Shown here: positions 1 to 11,157 of the stretch, one piece after another
Layout: each line of letters starts with the position of its first letter
How positions within the stretch are numbered: position 1 is the stretch's first letter
Assembly: GCA_015179045.1 (NCBI GenBank)
Contig: WHUZ01000011.1
Span: 992,001-1,056,000, forward strand
Origin: Kalaharituber pfeilii
Taxonomy: Eukaryota > Ascomycota > Pezizomycetes > Pezizales > Pezizaceae
Direction: 5' to 3'
DNA: 64,000 nt
Notes under the pieces: model-generated
Seen by the model: only the letters and a program-made list of their open reading frames with translations
Told to the model about the DNA's origin: nothing
Databases searched by the model: none
Made by a program: the position numbers and the translations under genes

Positions 1-1166
1 TTTTCAACCGTTGCCCGTGACATCCCTAGTCCAGCTGTGTCCATACTAGCCAGCACCCCGTCGATTTAAATATCCGAGGAACAACTCAGAAGCTTTTTAA
101 AGCCAAAATAATTCATCTCTGATATCTACATGTTATGTGGGTTTGATTTTGCTCTGGGGTTGAGTCGAACAGCTCCTGTTTCTCATTTGCCTGTTTTCGC
201 CTCCGGGCTGTTCACAACATCAGCCACAGGACTATATCATCAGGCGGGCTAAATTCTCACATCAGGCGTTGTGAGAATTTAGCCCTGATGTCGGTCATGC
301 GTATCGAAATACAAGAAATTATTCATTTACCTGCGGCAACACCGACTGCTAGCTTTCAATCTCAGTTATCAATTAACTACTGCCCAGCGTCCTAAATTCA
401 CCATGGGACAACGTGGGCTTACAGGCCCATGATTGCCCGAAGCGGGGAAACAAAAGTGCGGTGTCAGAGGCGTGGGACATTTCTGATTTTATATACCTTG
501 CCACGTAATTTGTGGCATTTACGTTCTTTTGTTTTGCCGTTTCACGGGATCATTCTCTTGAGAACCCCGTGCGGATGATATTTCATTGTGCCTGTATTGG
601 GAAACTCGCGCACCCCCACCAATCTATCGTCAGGCACCGAAATATGATTCAGAGATCTATCTTTCCTGGTGCGATTTCAACCCATCATCCTTGGTGACCC
701 ACGTTTAAAGATTACTGTTTCCTTTTGGCCTTTGTCAGAAAAGCAGTAGTTCTTCTAAATATGGCCGTCCTATATGATATCGTCTTATCATTTCTCTTAA
801 TTCGCTCCACTTATGGACTCTTAATATCTCCAACAGAACTGCAGAGGAATGGATGTTTGCGACATTCAGCCATGACAATATCTCAGCTCCTCAATGGTGG
901 TATTCATTTCACCCTTCTAACGAGACATGGTGCTAATTGAATTGCCGTGACCGGTCGAGCTTACATGTTCTTCAGCACTGTATTCACTACCTTCCCCCAA
1001 CCGCGATTGTGCCTCTACACGATATGATTAAATTTCTTGTCTCTATCACTAATATACCCTAGCCATAGTGTCTCTTGTCCTAGAATCGTCACATATCATC
1101 CTACGTTCCATACTCCCCCACCTTTGGATGATTAGCATGCTAACTTTTGTTTACCTTTGTTAATAG
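1..1166. other. Spacer upstream of DUF202 exon
   Basis: Apart from the hairpin at 246-285 no coding exon could be supported. I searched for the missing first exon of the DUF202 gene (expected to end in an ARDHLA-like peptide next to a GT donor) and did not find a convincing one. Confidence 0.4.
246..285. repeat. Perfect 15-bp hairpin
   Basis: GGGCTAAATTCTCAC at 246-260 is followed by a 10-base loop and its exact reverse complement at 271-285. The flanks (CATCA before, TGATG after) extend the symmetry imperfectly. It lies in spacer with no gene nearby. It could be a small foldback element or a chance palindrome, and nothing assigns it a role. Confidence 0.7.
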
Positions 1167-1477
1167 CACTGGAGAGGACATTCCTGGCATGGCACCGTAC
1201 ATCACTTGTATTTGCACTATCCTCAACAGTGGTTACCCAGCTTTACGTCTTGAATCACAAGCCGAACCCGGATCCTGTATTCGGGTTCTATGTCCTTGGG
1301 AAACCCCTTGCAGCTTCAATGGTGTGCCTTGCTATCGGGTTCTCGATAGTTGGGTTCTTACGGTGGTGGAAGTGGCAACATGCCTTGGTGAGAGGAAAAG
1401 GTATCACTGGAGGGTGGGAGATAGAAGGTGTGGGGTTGATGGTTATTGTGGTAAGTTACTTTTTTCCTATTACGTAA
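1167..1477 (+). CDS. DUF202 (YidH-like) membrane protein, orphan exon
   Basis: The exon reads LERTFLAWHRTSL, then a hydrophobic segment, then GFYVLGKPLAAS, a second hydrophobic segment, RWWKWQHALVRGKGITGGWE and a third hydrophobic end. This is the usual order of fungal DUF202 proteins: a conserved ERTFLAW-RTS motif and three membrane helices. A plausible branch site (GCTAAC near 1138) and the acceptor TAATAG at 1161-1166 open the exon. A GTAAGT donor follows base 1450, or the frame may simply run to the stop at 1477. The upstream exon with the start codon was not found, so this may be a real gene whose first exon I missed or a truncated copy. Function of the family is unknown. No partner genes are adjacent. 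Confidence 0.55.
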
Positions 1478-4202
1478 AATGTGGGATGAATGTTTGTGAG
1501 GTAGTAAGATTTGGTGTGGGGGGGTCAGTGGAAGGGTGAAAGTAAGTCATGAACTGCGGAGACAGAGCCATGGGTTAGGGCACAAGCGCGGCACTTGTAG
1601 GCACGGCTTGTGTTATATGAGGTGCATATTCGTAGATATGCACGTGGTTTAGTGAGTGTTCAATGGGTATATTATGACGCAGCTGAGAGATTCAAATCGC
1701 TCAGGGTTGTTCAAGACAGTGCTATATATTGAGGCTGACCATAGAGGTTACATTAGTATTTCTCGGCTGTGTTTGGCCTTGTGCTTGGAATTGGGATTGA
1801 TAAGATGTACTTTTCGTGAAGCATGGCATGGCGTAAGTATGCATACCCGCAAAGTGAGGGTGGGGGCCATGCACTTATGGAGAGTTTGCATATACATTTT
1901 TTATTTTTATTTTTTTATTTATTTACCTTTTTTTTTTTTAGATGGACAGGATGGGAAACTGAAGGACGAAGTAATGGTTCATGATAATGAGGTTAAACTT
2001 GTCTGGTGCCGGTTAGTTTTGAGCGTAGATATCTGCGGTTGTTGAGCATATGTGTATTTGTCACGCTCCATCATCGTTTTGTAGTGATACTTTTTTTGTA
2101 ATTGCTTATACCATTTTTATTCGGACGATGTGTGTTCGGAAAGGGCCATTGCCGGGGAGTATTATCGGGGTTTCGTGTTATTTATCCATAAGCTCAATGT
2201 GAACTGACGCTCTCCATTATATGCATTCCAGCATCAAGAAGTACTTAATATCAACTGCCTTTGAGTCTATGTCTTCAGAAAGTGACATCATCGGACAATA
2301 TTAGTAGGGGCTGTTGTCATATCATAGAAAGTGTTTCTCGTGCCCAGACTCTAGCTGTTAGTTGAATTGTATGTTTAATGCTGTAAGTGTTACGGGTTCA
2401 CTAGCCGCAACCATAGATGTACGCGTGCATACGATATGCGCATATGCGATGCATGCGATTGCGACAGCTGACGGCGTTGCAGGCTACGCAAAGGACTAGC
2501 GAGCATCGCTACCGGTCTTTTTGGCCTGGCGGACGGCAACTCTCTGCGTTTACCCGATCCGTTACAGTAAGCTGACAGTGTGGCAGTCAACTTCCCCAAT
2601 AGGATCTTGTGCAGTGTCGCAAATTCGCAAGTCTCGACAATTCGTAAGTCTGGTTGGCCAATTCGGTAGTACGTAACTGGTACATTTGTCAGTGACTTGC
2701 TTGATAATACGTGCACATTGCATTTGTAAATCCTCCCGTCGATCTTCGAGCTTGGACACCGAGTGCTTCAAAATTTAGCAATCACAAAAATTCCAATCAT
2801 GACCAATCATACTGGCGAGACTACCAATAATACTCAAATCGATCGACCGATCCGACATCAAGGAAACGATGCAGGAAAGCTCGGAGATAGGCGCAGATCA
2901 ACCATTCCGCTGCCGTAAGTGAAGCAGAGCATGCAGGGCTGACCAAAAGAGAGTTACAATGGGGAAAGGGAGCAGGTGAGGAATGGGGAAATGGTAGTCT
3001 CGTAACCAGGTGCCCTACTATGTTGAATTTAATTCAGGTGTGATAAAGTGGAATTCAATACTAGTGGTATTAGAGCAAAAAAATATATGCCAAGCCTATG
3101 CCAATATATGATGCGAAATTCATGGAATCATAAGTGCCTTCAAAACATCAATTCTGAAGAAACTAAGGTGCAGAGTATAATGATTATTCCTTCATTTAAC
3201 CCGTCCACAAGCTGGAAACCAAATTCTATTCTGGTGGTTGAGATATATGTTGTCGCGCACAGTCAGTTTTGGTGCGTTGGGATGTGGTGTACGTCGCGTT
3301 GTGGTGAATCACAGTACTTCTAGTGTCATGGCCATTGTTTGGCTGCAGTGCAATTCAGGTGTGGGGAACATACTCGGGGGCAAGGGTAAGTCTAAAAAGT
3401 TGCATACAATGTGACAGGGATAAGTTGCTAGGACAGAGTCGACCTGTTGGTTATATAATATTTGTTATTCTACATGCATTTTCTGTACTTTAATTCTTTG
3501 TTTTTCAACCAACTTACAGAAACTCCATTTCCGGTCACATCCTCGAATCACCTACTGAAGCCTGCATACAATAGCGAAATGAAGATTTCAGTCATGAAAT
3601 CCACAATTGAGAAACTACTCAACTTCAGCGCATCAGAATTATTATTGTACGTGATGAATGCATAACCAAGGTGGAAGAGTGGGGTAAAATAACAAAAGAA
3701 CAGCTCCTGCCATTAGTTAGAAGTGCATCAGATCAGCTTTGAGCTATTGTGGCAATTATGCAACAATTTATTGACTTGTATGCAGTTAAAAATTACGTGT
3801 CATATTTTTTGTGTGTAAAATCCGTACAATTGTTCTGAAGACTTTTTGACAAAATTGTCATACCTACTTGCCCTGTCAGGTGGCGCACATTATGCATGCA
3901 TAGCACTTCTGAGTTTTTCCGAGTACAGTAGGTCCTTGCTTGGGGACGAGGTGGCCTGCATATGTAGAGAGGGTGCGGAATGTAAACCATGGAAAGACCT
4001 CAAAATCGGATAAAAAAAGCTTGGTCGTGGCAAGGGGTGTACACGTTGCCTAGTCACCGAGAATATTCCAAAGTTATGGGTGTGATTTGGAAGTTTGTGA
4101 ACTGGAATGTGATTAAGCGGTGGCCGCGTGCCTCACACGTGGCTTGGACGCTCCTACGTGGCTACTCCGTATAATTGCTAATTCGACTGGCTATAGAGAT
4201 TT
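1478..4202. other. Spacer without recognised genes
   Basis: Mixed-composition DNA with short open frames that resemble nothing I know. A short stretch near 3058-3072 (TGGTATTAGAGC) looks like a plant/fungal copia primer-binding site, but no LTR or coding remnant accompanies it. Confidence 0.35.
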
Positions 4203-4204
4203 TA

Positions 4205-4549
4205 CAGTGCGTAGGCAAAAGTCTTCGGGGTATAAGGAAGCGTTTTACCGAGCCTTGGGGTCACGGCATGCATCCAAATGACCCCCCCTTGAGAAAACAC
4301 AACAACTCAACCAAAAGTATAGTCTGGTTACCAAAAGTACGCCTTTTTGAATTCTGAGAAAGGATTTAACTTCTGTGATGCCCATTAATGTGCTCTAATA
4401 TTTTTTTTGCAACTCTTTAGCTACTTTATTGATTTCCTAGTGATTTTTTTGAACAGTACTAAAAAAAGAGATGCAAGGTGGGTCCGCTCGGATGCACGTC
4501 TTGCTTTCCCTTATACTGCATAATCCCGAAGACTTTTGCCTACGCACTG
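4205..4549. mobile_element. MITE with Tc1/mariner-type ends
   Basis: The element begins CAGTGCGTAGGCAAAAGTCT and ends with the reverse complement. The perfect inverted match runs about 25 bp, and similarity continues further inward in gapped form (GCATCC...GACCC in both arms). It is flanked by TA at 4203-4204 and 4550-4551, the target duplication made by Tc1/mariner transposases, and the terminal CAGT is typical of that superfamily. The 345-bp interior has no coding capacity, so this is a non-autonomous element. No second copy was seen in the window. Its ends differ from those of the pogo element at 51.4 kb, so that transposase is not an obvious source. Confidence 0.82.
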
Positions 4550-4559
4550 TACTAATACT

Positions 4560-6170
4560 TTGATTGTGTTCCGGGTAGTTGGGGAGTGTTGTGGAAACAG
4601 GCTCATTGGCAATGAAGGTATTTATTTGCCCCTTCATCAGAGGACTTCGATTCGCGCTCAATTCGGTCGATTCGATTGTCTGGAGCGTGATTGCTAATTG
4701 GACTTGGCAAATCGCAAAGCGTTATCATACTCGGTTCGCAACACGCCCGGGGACGACGCTACTGAAATTAGCGACCGCGGCCGCAAGGTGGCTTTCCTTG
4801 GCCGAATCACAGGCAACCAGCGACCGCAGCAGACCCTACCTAAGTCGTCTGTGGCTTGTAAAAGTCTCACAGGCGCACAGGCCGCTTGCAATGGCGGCAT
4901 GGCATGGCGGCATGGCATGGCGGGCCTGCAAACCAGACGGCGGGTCGTTCGACGGCTGCCGGTTGCCCTAGTGCGGCAGTCCGCGCCTCGGGACGCGCCG
5001 AGGCGGCAGCTAAGGGCGCTGGGGCGAAGTCAGGGACCCTATCATATCGGCCAGCGGCTGCTGTCCTGTGGGAGCGCTGCGCGGAACTGTGGCCCCAATC
5101 CAGCGCCGGTTCCCGCAGCGATATGAATATTTGCTCTGCGCCGCCTATTCTTTTCTCGGGAACAAGAAAAAGGAAAATTAAGGCGTTGCTCCGTGCATAT
5201 GCATATCGAAACCGCAGGTCCCTGATGGACAGAGTGCAACGCCTACAATTAGACTTTCCATTCCGGGCGGTGGAGGGCAGAGGCCGAAGACCGATTCGGA
5301 ATACGCAGTGTCACTATCGCAGGCACACGGCTAGTCCAGCAATGGCGGGCGATGCGTGCGCTGTCCCACGATCACAGTTGCTTCCCACGCATACGTAAAG
5401 TGGGAGAATCGGCGACCGCATGTGGTCAAGTTGCAAAGGACTGAGTTAGACTTCTGCGTTATGATTATCCTGAGTACGGGCCAGCTTCACGGTAGAGTGG
5501 GGAATCGTTAGCCACCAGGGCTGGGTTGCCACTGTTTTATTGCAACTCCACGCGCGGCGAGGGCCGAAGGATGAGCATCACCATCTTCAAACATACCGGC
5601 CTTTTTCATCTGCAGGCTGCTAAGCCCGTGCTGGACCCCAGTCCGCGAGCTTAGGTCCGCAGGTGCACGCACAAAACACGAGAGCGAGTCTCGGCATCTG
5701 GTTAGCCCCGGCAGCCTGGATTAGCCCCTAAAGGCTTCTAACGTCACTCGTCTGTCTCCGGAGCGCTGGGTCAACCCAGGCTGACAAAATATTTGGCCAG
5801 TCCGGTCATTTTCCTAGGAGTCACAGCGGTTCAAGTATCAAACACCATCCCAGCGCTTCAGCCCCTGCTTACAAAGTATACTCAACTCATTGACTGGAAC
5901 GGGGTGTTTGGCGAAAAGCTGGATGGCACGGCGCTGATTTTCTATGATTTTGGACCCTGGTCTGCTATTAATGGTACTTGTAGAGAGGCCAGTGTGGAAT
6001 GTGTCCTGGTTTTTCTCTTTCGCGAATTTCATAACTCAAAACGCCAGCAGTGTCAACTTCTCTGCCCTAGGCGGCGTCAACAATCTCGCGGCATCGGAGA
6101 AGGAAAATTGGCGGCGACAACGACATCAGGGGGAGGATCACAAGGACGAGTAGAAGAGAGCTCAACGGTA
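4560..6170. other. GC-rich region before the histidine kinase gene
   Basis: From about 4740 to 5780 the DNA is clearly richer in G+C than its surroundings and open in several overlapping frames on both strands. That is expected from composition and is not evidence of genes. It contains repeats of GGCATGGC at about 4892-4925. It probably holds the promoter and 5' leader of the downstream kinase gene. The kinase frame itself stays open upstream to about 5793 but without an ATG before 6171. Confidence 0.4.
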
Positions 6171-9100
6171 ATGGCAAATAAACAGGCACTCTCAACCGAG
6201 GTGTCCTGTTCCCAGGTACCTGTTGCATCACCAGCGCCTTCCATGACCGGCAACAAAACTCCTTGGGTCTCTCCCACTCGGCCACTACAGCCTGCCTCAT
6301 CGTTCGGAATTTCTGAAGGTGGCGCATACGGTCACGGCCCAGCTAATCTGTTTCGTCCTCCGAGCTGGCACCAGAATATTAAAGTGTCATTGGAAGAGAA
6401 ACCGGTAGCCATGCCACAGTCAGCAGAACTGTCAGAAATGGCATTTACAGTGCTGCAGCTGCTGCCTATGCCAATGGTTGTTCTATCAGCTCTGAGAACC
6501 ATTGTTCTTGCTAATGAGGCAATGGCTGCTCTGTTGATCGCGCCAGATGAGGCCGATTATTTGGGGGATTGGAGGCCACAGTCTGTGATGGATAAATTGC
6601 GAGGCAAGACCCTCAAGGATTGTGGCTTCAATGTCGAAGTTCAGAGTGACACAAATGCGAAAAGGGAGGATCTACATGTGCTACTGGATTCACTCACGAA
6701 GGGACCAAAAGAGACATCAGACCCACGGGAATCATCACGCAACGAATTGCAAGGTGATGGGAAGAAGGACAGTATCGGAGGTTCACCATGGCCAGCATTT
6801 ATCGAATCCCAAAGTGTTGGAACAGATATAGTTATGCGAGCCGGGAACTATTGTCACCAAGGCTTTTCTAAAAGGATGCGGGCACAGATGGAGGCAAAAT
6901 TGACAGTAACAACGTTTATCTTGCATTCGGAGATGCACTATATTCTTGCATTTTCGGAATTTAGAAATAGTGGATCAAAGTGGTTTTTATCAGAAAGTTT
7001 TGCAAAGGCAGTATCACCTACAGCAGGAGAGGATGGCACGTCAAAACAACCACCTGTCCCTATCTCAACGGCACCGTCATGTGACGGGGTCGGTGAGGCT
7101 GCTGAATCAAATAAACAGAATGGCGGGTCTTCATCACTTTGCATACATCCAGACGTGATTCCCGTTCGATCTATCTTGCAGCAGAAAATAAATAAAATGA
7201 AGGATGCACTCATAGATTTGATGGAGCTTCCTGTGTTTATCATGTGGGTGGATGGATCGCTGGCATTTCCTAACAGGGCAGGAATTGAACTCCTCAAGTC
7301 TATTACGAAGAAATGTCCTCCTGTGGAACACACCATCGATATTGTCGGCTGCTTTCCGGTGTGGACCGAGGATTTCTCGCGGCAACTGGAGCCATCGGAA
7401 CACCCCATCATTCGAATATGCAAGACCCGGGAAAATTTCAATAGTCTGAAAGTTGGTTTGATTGATCTGCTGGGTAACAAGAAGATTTTTGATGTTGGGG
7501 GGAAGCGGATTCTGGATGAGAGTACAGGAGAATTTTTAGCAGGGATGTGTTGGGCCAGAGATATAACTGAATTTCAAGAAAAGCTGGACGCACAGAAAGC
7601 AGCAGATGAATTACGGTTCATGACAATCTGTAATGTCATGCCACAGCTGATTTGGACAACTACGCCAGACGGCTACGTGGATTGGTGGTCTGATAGGTGG
7701 TATAACTTTACAGGATTGTCAACGCCTGAATCGTTAGGTTTAGCATGGGAGCAGAGTATACATCCAAATGAGTTGCAAATCACGCTAGATAACTGGCGGC
7801 GGAGCTTGCGGACCGGACAGGAACTTTGCATAGAATACCGGGTGAAGCGACATGACGGCACATACCGTTGGATGCTGGGCCGGGGGCTACCACTGCGAGA
7901 TCCAGCAACAGGAAAGGTGCTTAAATGGTTCGGAACCTGCACTGACATTGATGAACTTGTTCAGGCCCGACTGGATGCAAAACGAACCCGCGAACATCTG
8001 ACCAATGTTATGGCACATGCAGCATTGACTCTCTGGACCATTGACTGTGATTTCAAGGTCAACATGATTGAAGGCGTCCAAATCTGGAAAACGAATCTCG
8101 ATGCCTCGGATGAACAAGAAAATCTTATTGGAAAGAGCATATACAACATTGTGCCGAAGGAGGAGTGCCCTGAGTTTTATGCCCCACTGGAGGGAATCCT
8201 CAGCGGCAAGATTAAACATGAACACTTTGCCGAGTTTTATATGAACGGGAAGTGTCTCCGGACGACGTATGTACCGATACGGGGAGATGAGATATTATAT
8301 GGAAAAAATAACTGTGTAATTGCCGGTGTTATTGGAGTTTGTGTTGACATCACGGATAAAGTTAATACGATGCAAGAGCTTGAAGTTCGGGAGAGGGAGA
8401 ATCAAATATTGTTGGCGAACGAAAGGGCAGCGAACGAGGCAAGCAAACTCAAGAGTGTGTTTCTGGCAAGCATGTCTCACGAGATACGGACGTATGTAAA
8501 ATGCACTACCTATATGCAGTCGTTTGACAAAGAGACTAATACGCTGCTCATCAGGCCAATAGCCGGTGTTCTAGGGATGGCTGACCTCCTCCTGGACACA
8601 ACCCTCACAACAGAGCAAAAGGATTTTGTTACCAGTATACAAAGCTCCGCAAATGCACTTTTAACTGTCATCAATGACATTCTTGATTTTTCCAAAGTGG
8701 AAAGTGGAAAAATGGAAATCGAGCATGTTCAGTTTAATTTATTCCATGTTGTTGGAGACGTGATTAAGATGCTGGCTTACGAGGCAGAGAAGAAACGGCT
8801 CAAGTTTGAGCACGATATTCGGCTAAAGTGTCAAGGTAATATAGTGACTGATATCCAACAGGGACGGCAGTGCTCCTCTGTATTTGCGGGCAATCAGTGT
8901 TGTGTTGTCGGGGACCCAGGCAGGTTAAGACAGGTCCTTACGAATTTGATTTCGAATAGTAAGAAAAATGTCCCCCCCCCTGAGATGATAGAGAAGGGGA
9001 TATACTAACATATTTCTGGGATCTTGAAGGTATCAAGTTCACGAATCAAGGCTTTGTGAAAGTACATCTGTATGTGGTGGAGGAGGATGTGGACACGTTG

Positions 9101-10377
9101 GTGGTCAAGTTTGTGGTCAGAGATACGGGGATCGGAATCGACAAAAAGAGCCAAAGCCGTTTGTTCCACCCGTTTACACAAGCTGATTCTTCAACAGCAA
9201 GAAGGTTTGGTGGGACTGGACTTGGATTGTCCATAAGCAAAAGTGTACGTCTTGAAGTTGCTTACTTACCTTCAACGAACTTTCAGTTTGCTGACCTGAG
9301 GGTAATGATGCAGTTGGTGGAGCTTATGGGAGGCTCAATTGGCCTCACGTCCGAGGTGAATAAGGGCACCACCGCATGGTTCACTATTCCATTCAACAAA
9401 CCTGGGAGAACTGTATCGTCTCGCAGTGCCAGCATCTCGTCTACTGCGAGCGTGGAGAGCCTAGACAGCTATCTAATGGAGTTTGGCCGCCTCCACCAGC
9501 ATTATGCCAGACGTCATCCCCATCACTCACTCACTTTTCCGCGACATATCCCCCAGGAGCGACGCTCGAGCGACCCTGAATTCTCGCTCAAGTCGCCACT
9601 TCCAAAGTCACCTACTGCGCGAACACCGCCACCTGTGCCCTCAATACCTATGGCCAAGCGGAAAGACATACACGTTTTAGTAGTAGAGGATAACGCGATA
9701 AATCAACAGATTGCGCTGCGGGTGATTGAAAAATTGGGGTTCACGGTGTTTGCAGTTTCGAATGGGGTTGAGGCGATACGGTTTTTACAAGAGTGTGATA
9801 ATGATGGGCCCTCCAAGCAAGGAAAAGGACAGAAGCATAAGAAACCGGATATCATATTGATGGATGTGCATATGCCGGAGATGGACGGGTATCAGGCGAC
9901 GCAGATTATCAGAAGTGGGATTTTAGATTGTGGTGACGATAGGAGCACGGATGGCAGCGAATGTGCGTGTACGAGGAGGTGTAGTGGGCCTGCAGGCAGC
10001 GGTAAGGAGTGGCTGAAGAAACTCCCGATTGTGGCACTGACTGCAAGTGCGATCCGAGGGGATAGTGACAAGTGTCTAGCAGCCGGCATGGACGATTATT
10101 TAGCAAAGCCGGTAAAGCGGAATGAGTTAGAGAGGATGCTGATGAAATGGTTGGTCGAGAAAGAGGGCGAAAAAGAGAATGGGGAGAAGAGGGAGGAAGG
10201 GATGAAGTGCGGAATACAAGGGAAATTGTCGATGTCTGGAGCTAATGGGGACGGGGGAGAAGAGGAGGGAGAGGAGGGGTATAGGAAGGACGAGTGTTGC
10301 TATGAGTTTGGGGGGCGAGACGAGGAGGATGTGGCCTCAGACCCAATGTATCTTGGACTGGACTCGGATAATGATGG

Positions 10378-10410
<33 letters not shown>

Positions 10411-10419
10411 CGACTACGA

Positions 10420-10464
<45 letters not shown>

Positions 10465-10588
10465 TACACCGAAGCCTTCGCCATCTGCGCCAATACCTGT
10501 GACGGCGCCACAGACACCATCCGCAGACCTGGGAGAGAGGAGGGGGAGTGAATATTTCGATGCGGTGGCGGTGCTGCGGTCGGAGTGA
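6171..10588 (+). CDS. Hybrid histidine kinase with several PAS domains and a receiver domain
   Basis: A two-component sensor kinase: it autophosphorylates on His and passes the phosphate to its own receiver Asp, from which it would reach an HPt protein. Proposed exons are 6171-8491, 8555-8958, 9030-9244 and 9314-10588, giving 1,404 aa. PAS-like blocks lie near residues 90, 345, 483 (best, with a PAC end IEYRVKRHDGTYRWMLGRG) and 610. The phosphoacceptor is MSHEIRTP, His about 770. Then come the N box (LRQVLTNLISNS), G boxes (DTGIGID, GTGLGLSIS) and a receiver domain (VLVVEDNAINQQ, phospho-Asp in LMDVHMPEMDGY about 1164, KPVKR). An acidic poly-Asp tail follows. No membrane helix is evident, so a cytosolic sensor is likely. 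The start is the first in-frame ATG; an upstream exon is possible. Bases 8844-8897 may be a fourth intron (54 nt, in frame). The fungal HHK group is not assigned. Confidence 0.9.
10367..10466 (+). repeat. GAT/GAC microsatellite coding poly-Asp
   Basis: A run of GAT codons passes into a run of GAC codons near the 3' end of the kinase gene, coding about 30 Asp residues broken by a single Tyr. The switch from GAT to GAC suggests two expansion phases. It lies after the receiver domain, so length changes in multiples of three should be tolerated. Confidence 0.9.
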
Positions 10589-10687
10589 GGGGCCCGAGGT
10601 GTTTTGTAGTGAGAGGCGTTGGGGCATGAGCCACCGTATAGCACTATATCAACACATATCATTTGGGCTTTTTATTTTTTTAAAAAA

Positions 10688-10930
10688 ATGGCAGTGACAT
10701 CACAAAAACCAAGGAGATCGCTTTCACGAGTATTTGGATCTATCTTGGGATCCTCATCCTCATCCTCCTCTAAGGGAAAAACGGTACCACACAGAATCCC
10801 CACACCAGCTCCAGAGCCAGCAAAGAAGGTGGCGGCTGCCTACAAGGAAACATCAGGAATGGCAGCCTTCCGAAAAACTGCAAACGAAACTGCTCAGAAG
10901 CTAAAGGAGGCTACCGAGCAAACTGCCTTC
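10688..10930 (+). CDS. Possible first exon of an unresolved gene
   Basis: From an ATG at 10688 the frame codes a basic, Ser-rich start (MAVTSQKPRRSLSRVFGSIL, then a Ser run and KGKTVPHRIP) and an amphipathic stretch (FRKTANETAQKLKEATEQ) that could be helical. It then runs into a T-rich tract where the translation becomes meaningless. No clear donor site was found, and no family is recognised. It may be a genuine small gene with a poorly visible intron, a fragment, or chance. It starts 100 bases after the kinase stop codon on the same strand. Confidence 0.25.
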
Positions 10931-11125
10931 TATTTTATTTTTCTGAGGCATTTTTTATTTTATTTTTCTGAAACCTATCTTTTTTCATTATATATATATC
11001 ATGAATCTTTCTTCTGGCAATATTTATATTTTCATACGCATATTTGGGGCATATGTTTTTTTCTTTGTAATTAATTTTTTGCTTTTTACTTTGTTGTTCC
11101 TTACTTGCTTTTTTGCTGTTGTTGT

Positions 11126-11157
<32 letters not shown>

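Noticed and set aside
3058..3075. Copia-like primer-binding site TGGTATTAGAGC
   Set aside because: A single imperfect match with no LTR end upstream and no gag-like frame downstream.
4579..5398. Several overlapping open frames of 130-170 codons on both strands
   Set aside because: The region is GC-rich, which thins out stop codons. The translations are Arg/Ala-rich and dissimilar to known proteins, and the frames overlap on opposite strands.
8836..8897. GTAATA donor at 8836 paired with the CAG at 8897 as a kinase intron
   Set aside because: That 62-nt removal breaks the frame before VVGDPGRLRQ. The alternative 8844-8897 (54 nt) keeps it, or there may be no intron.
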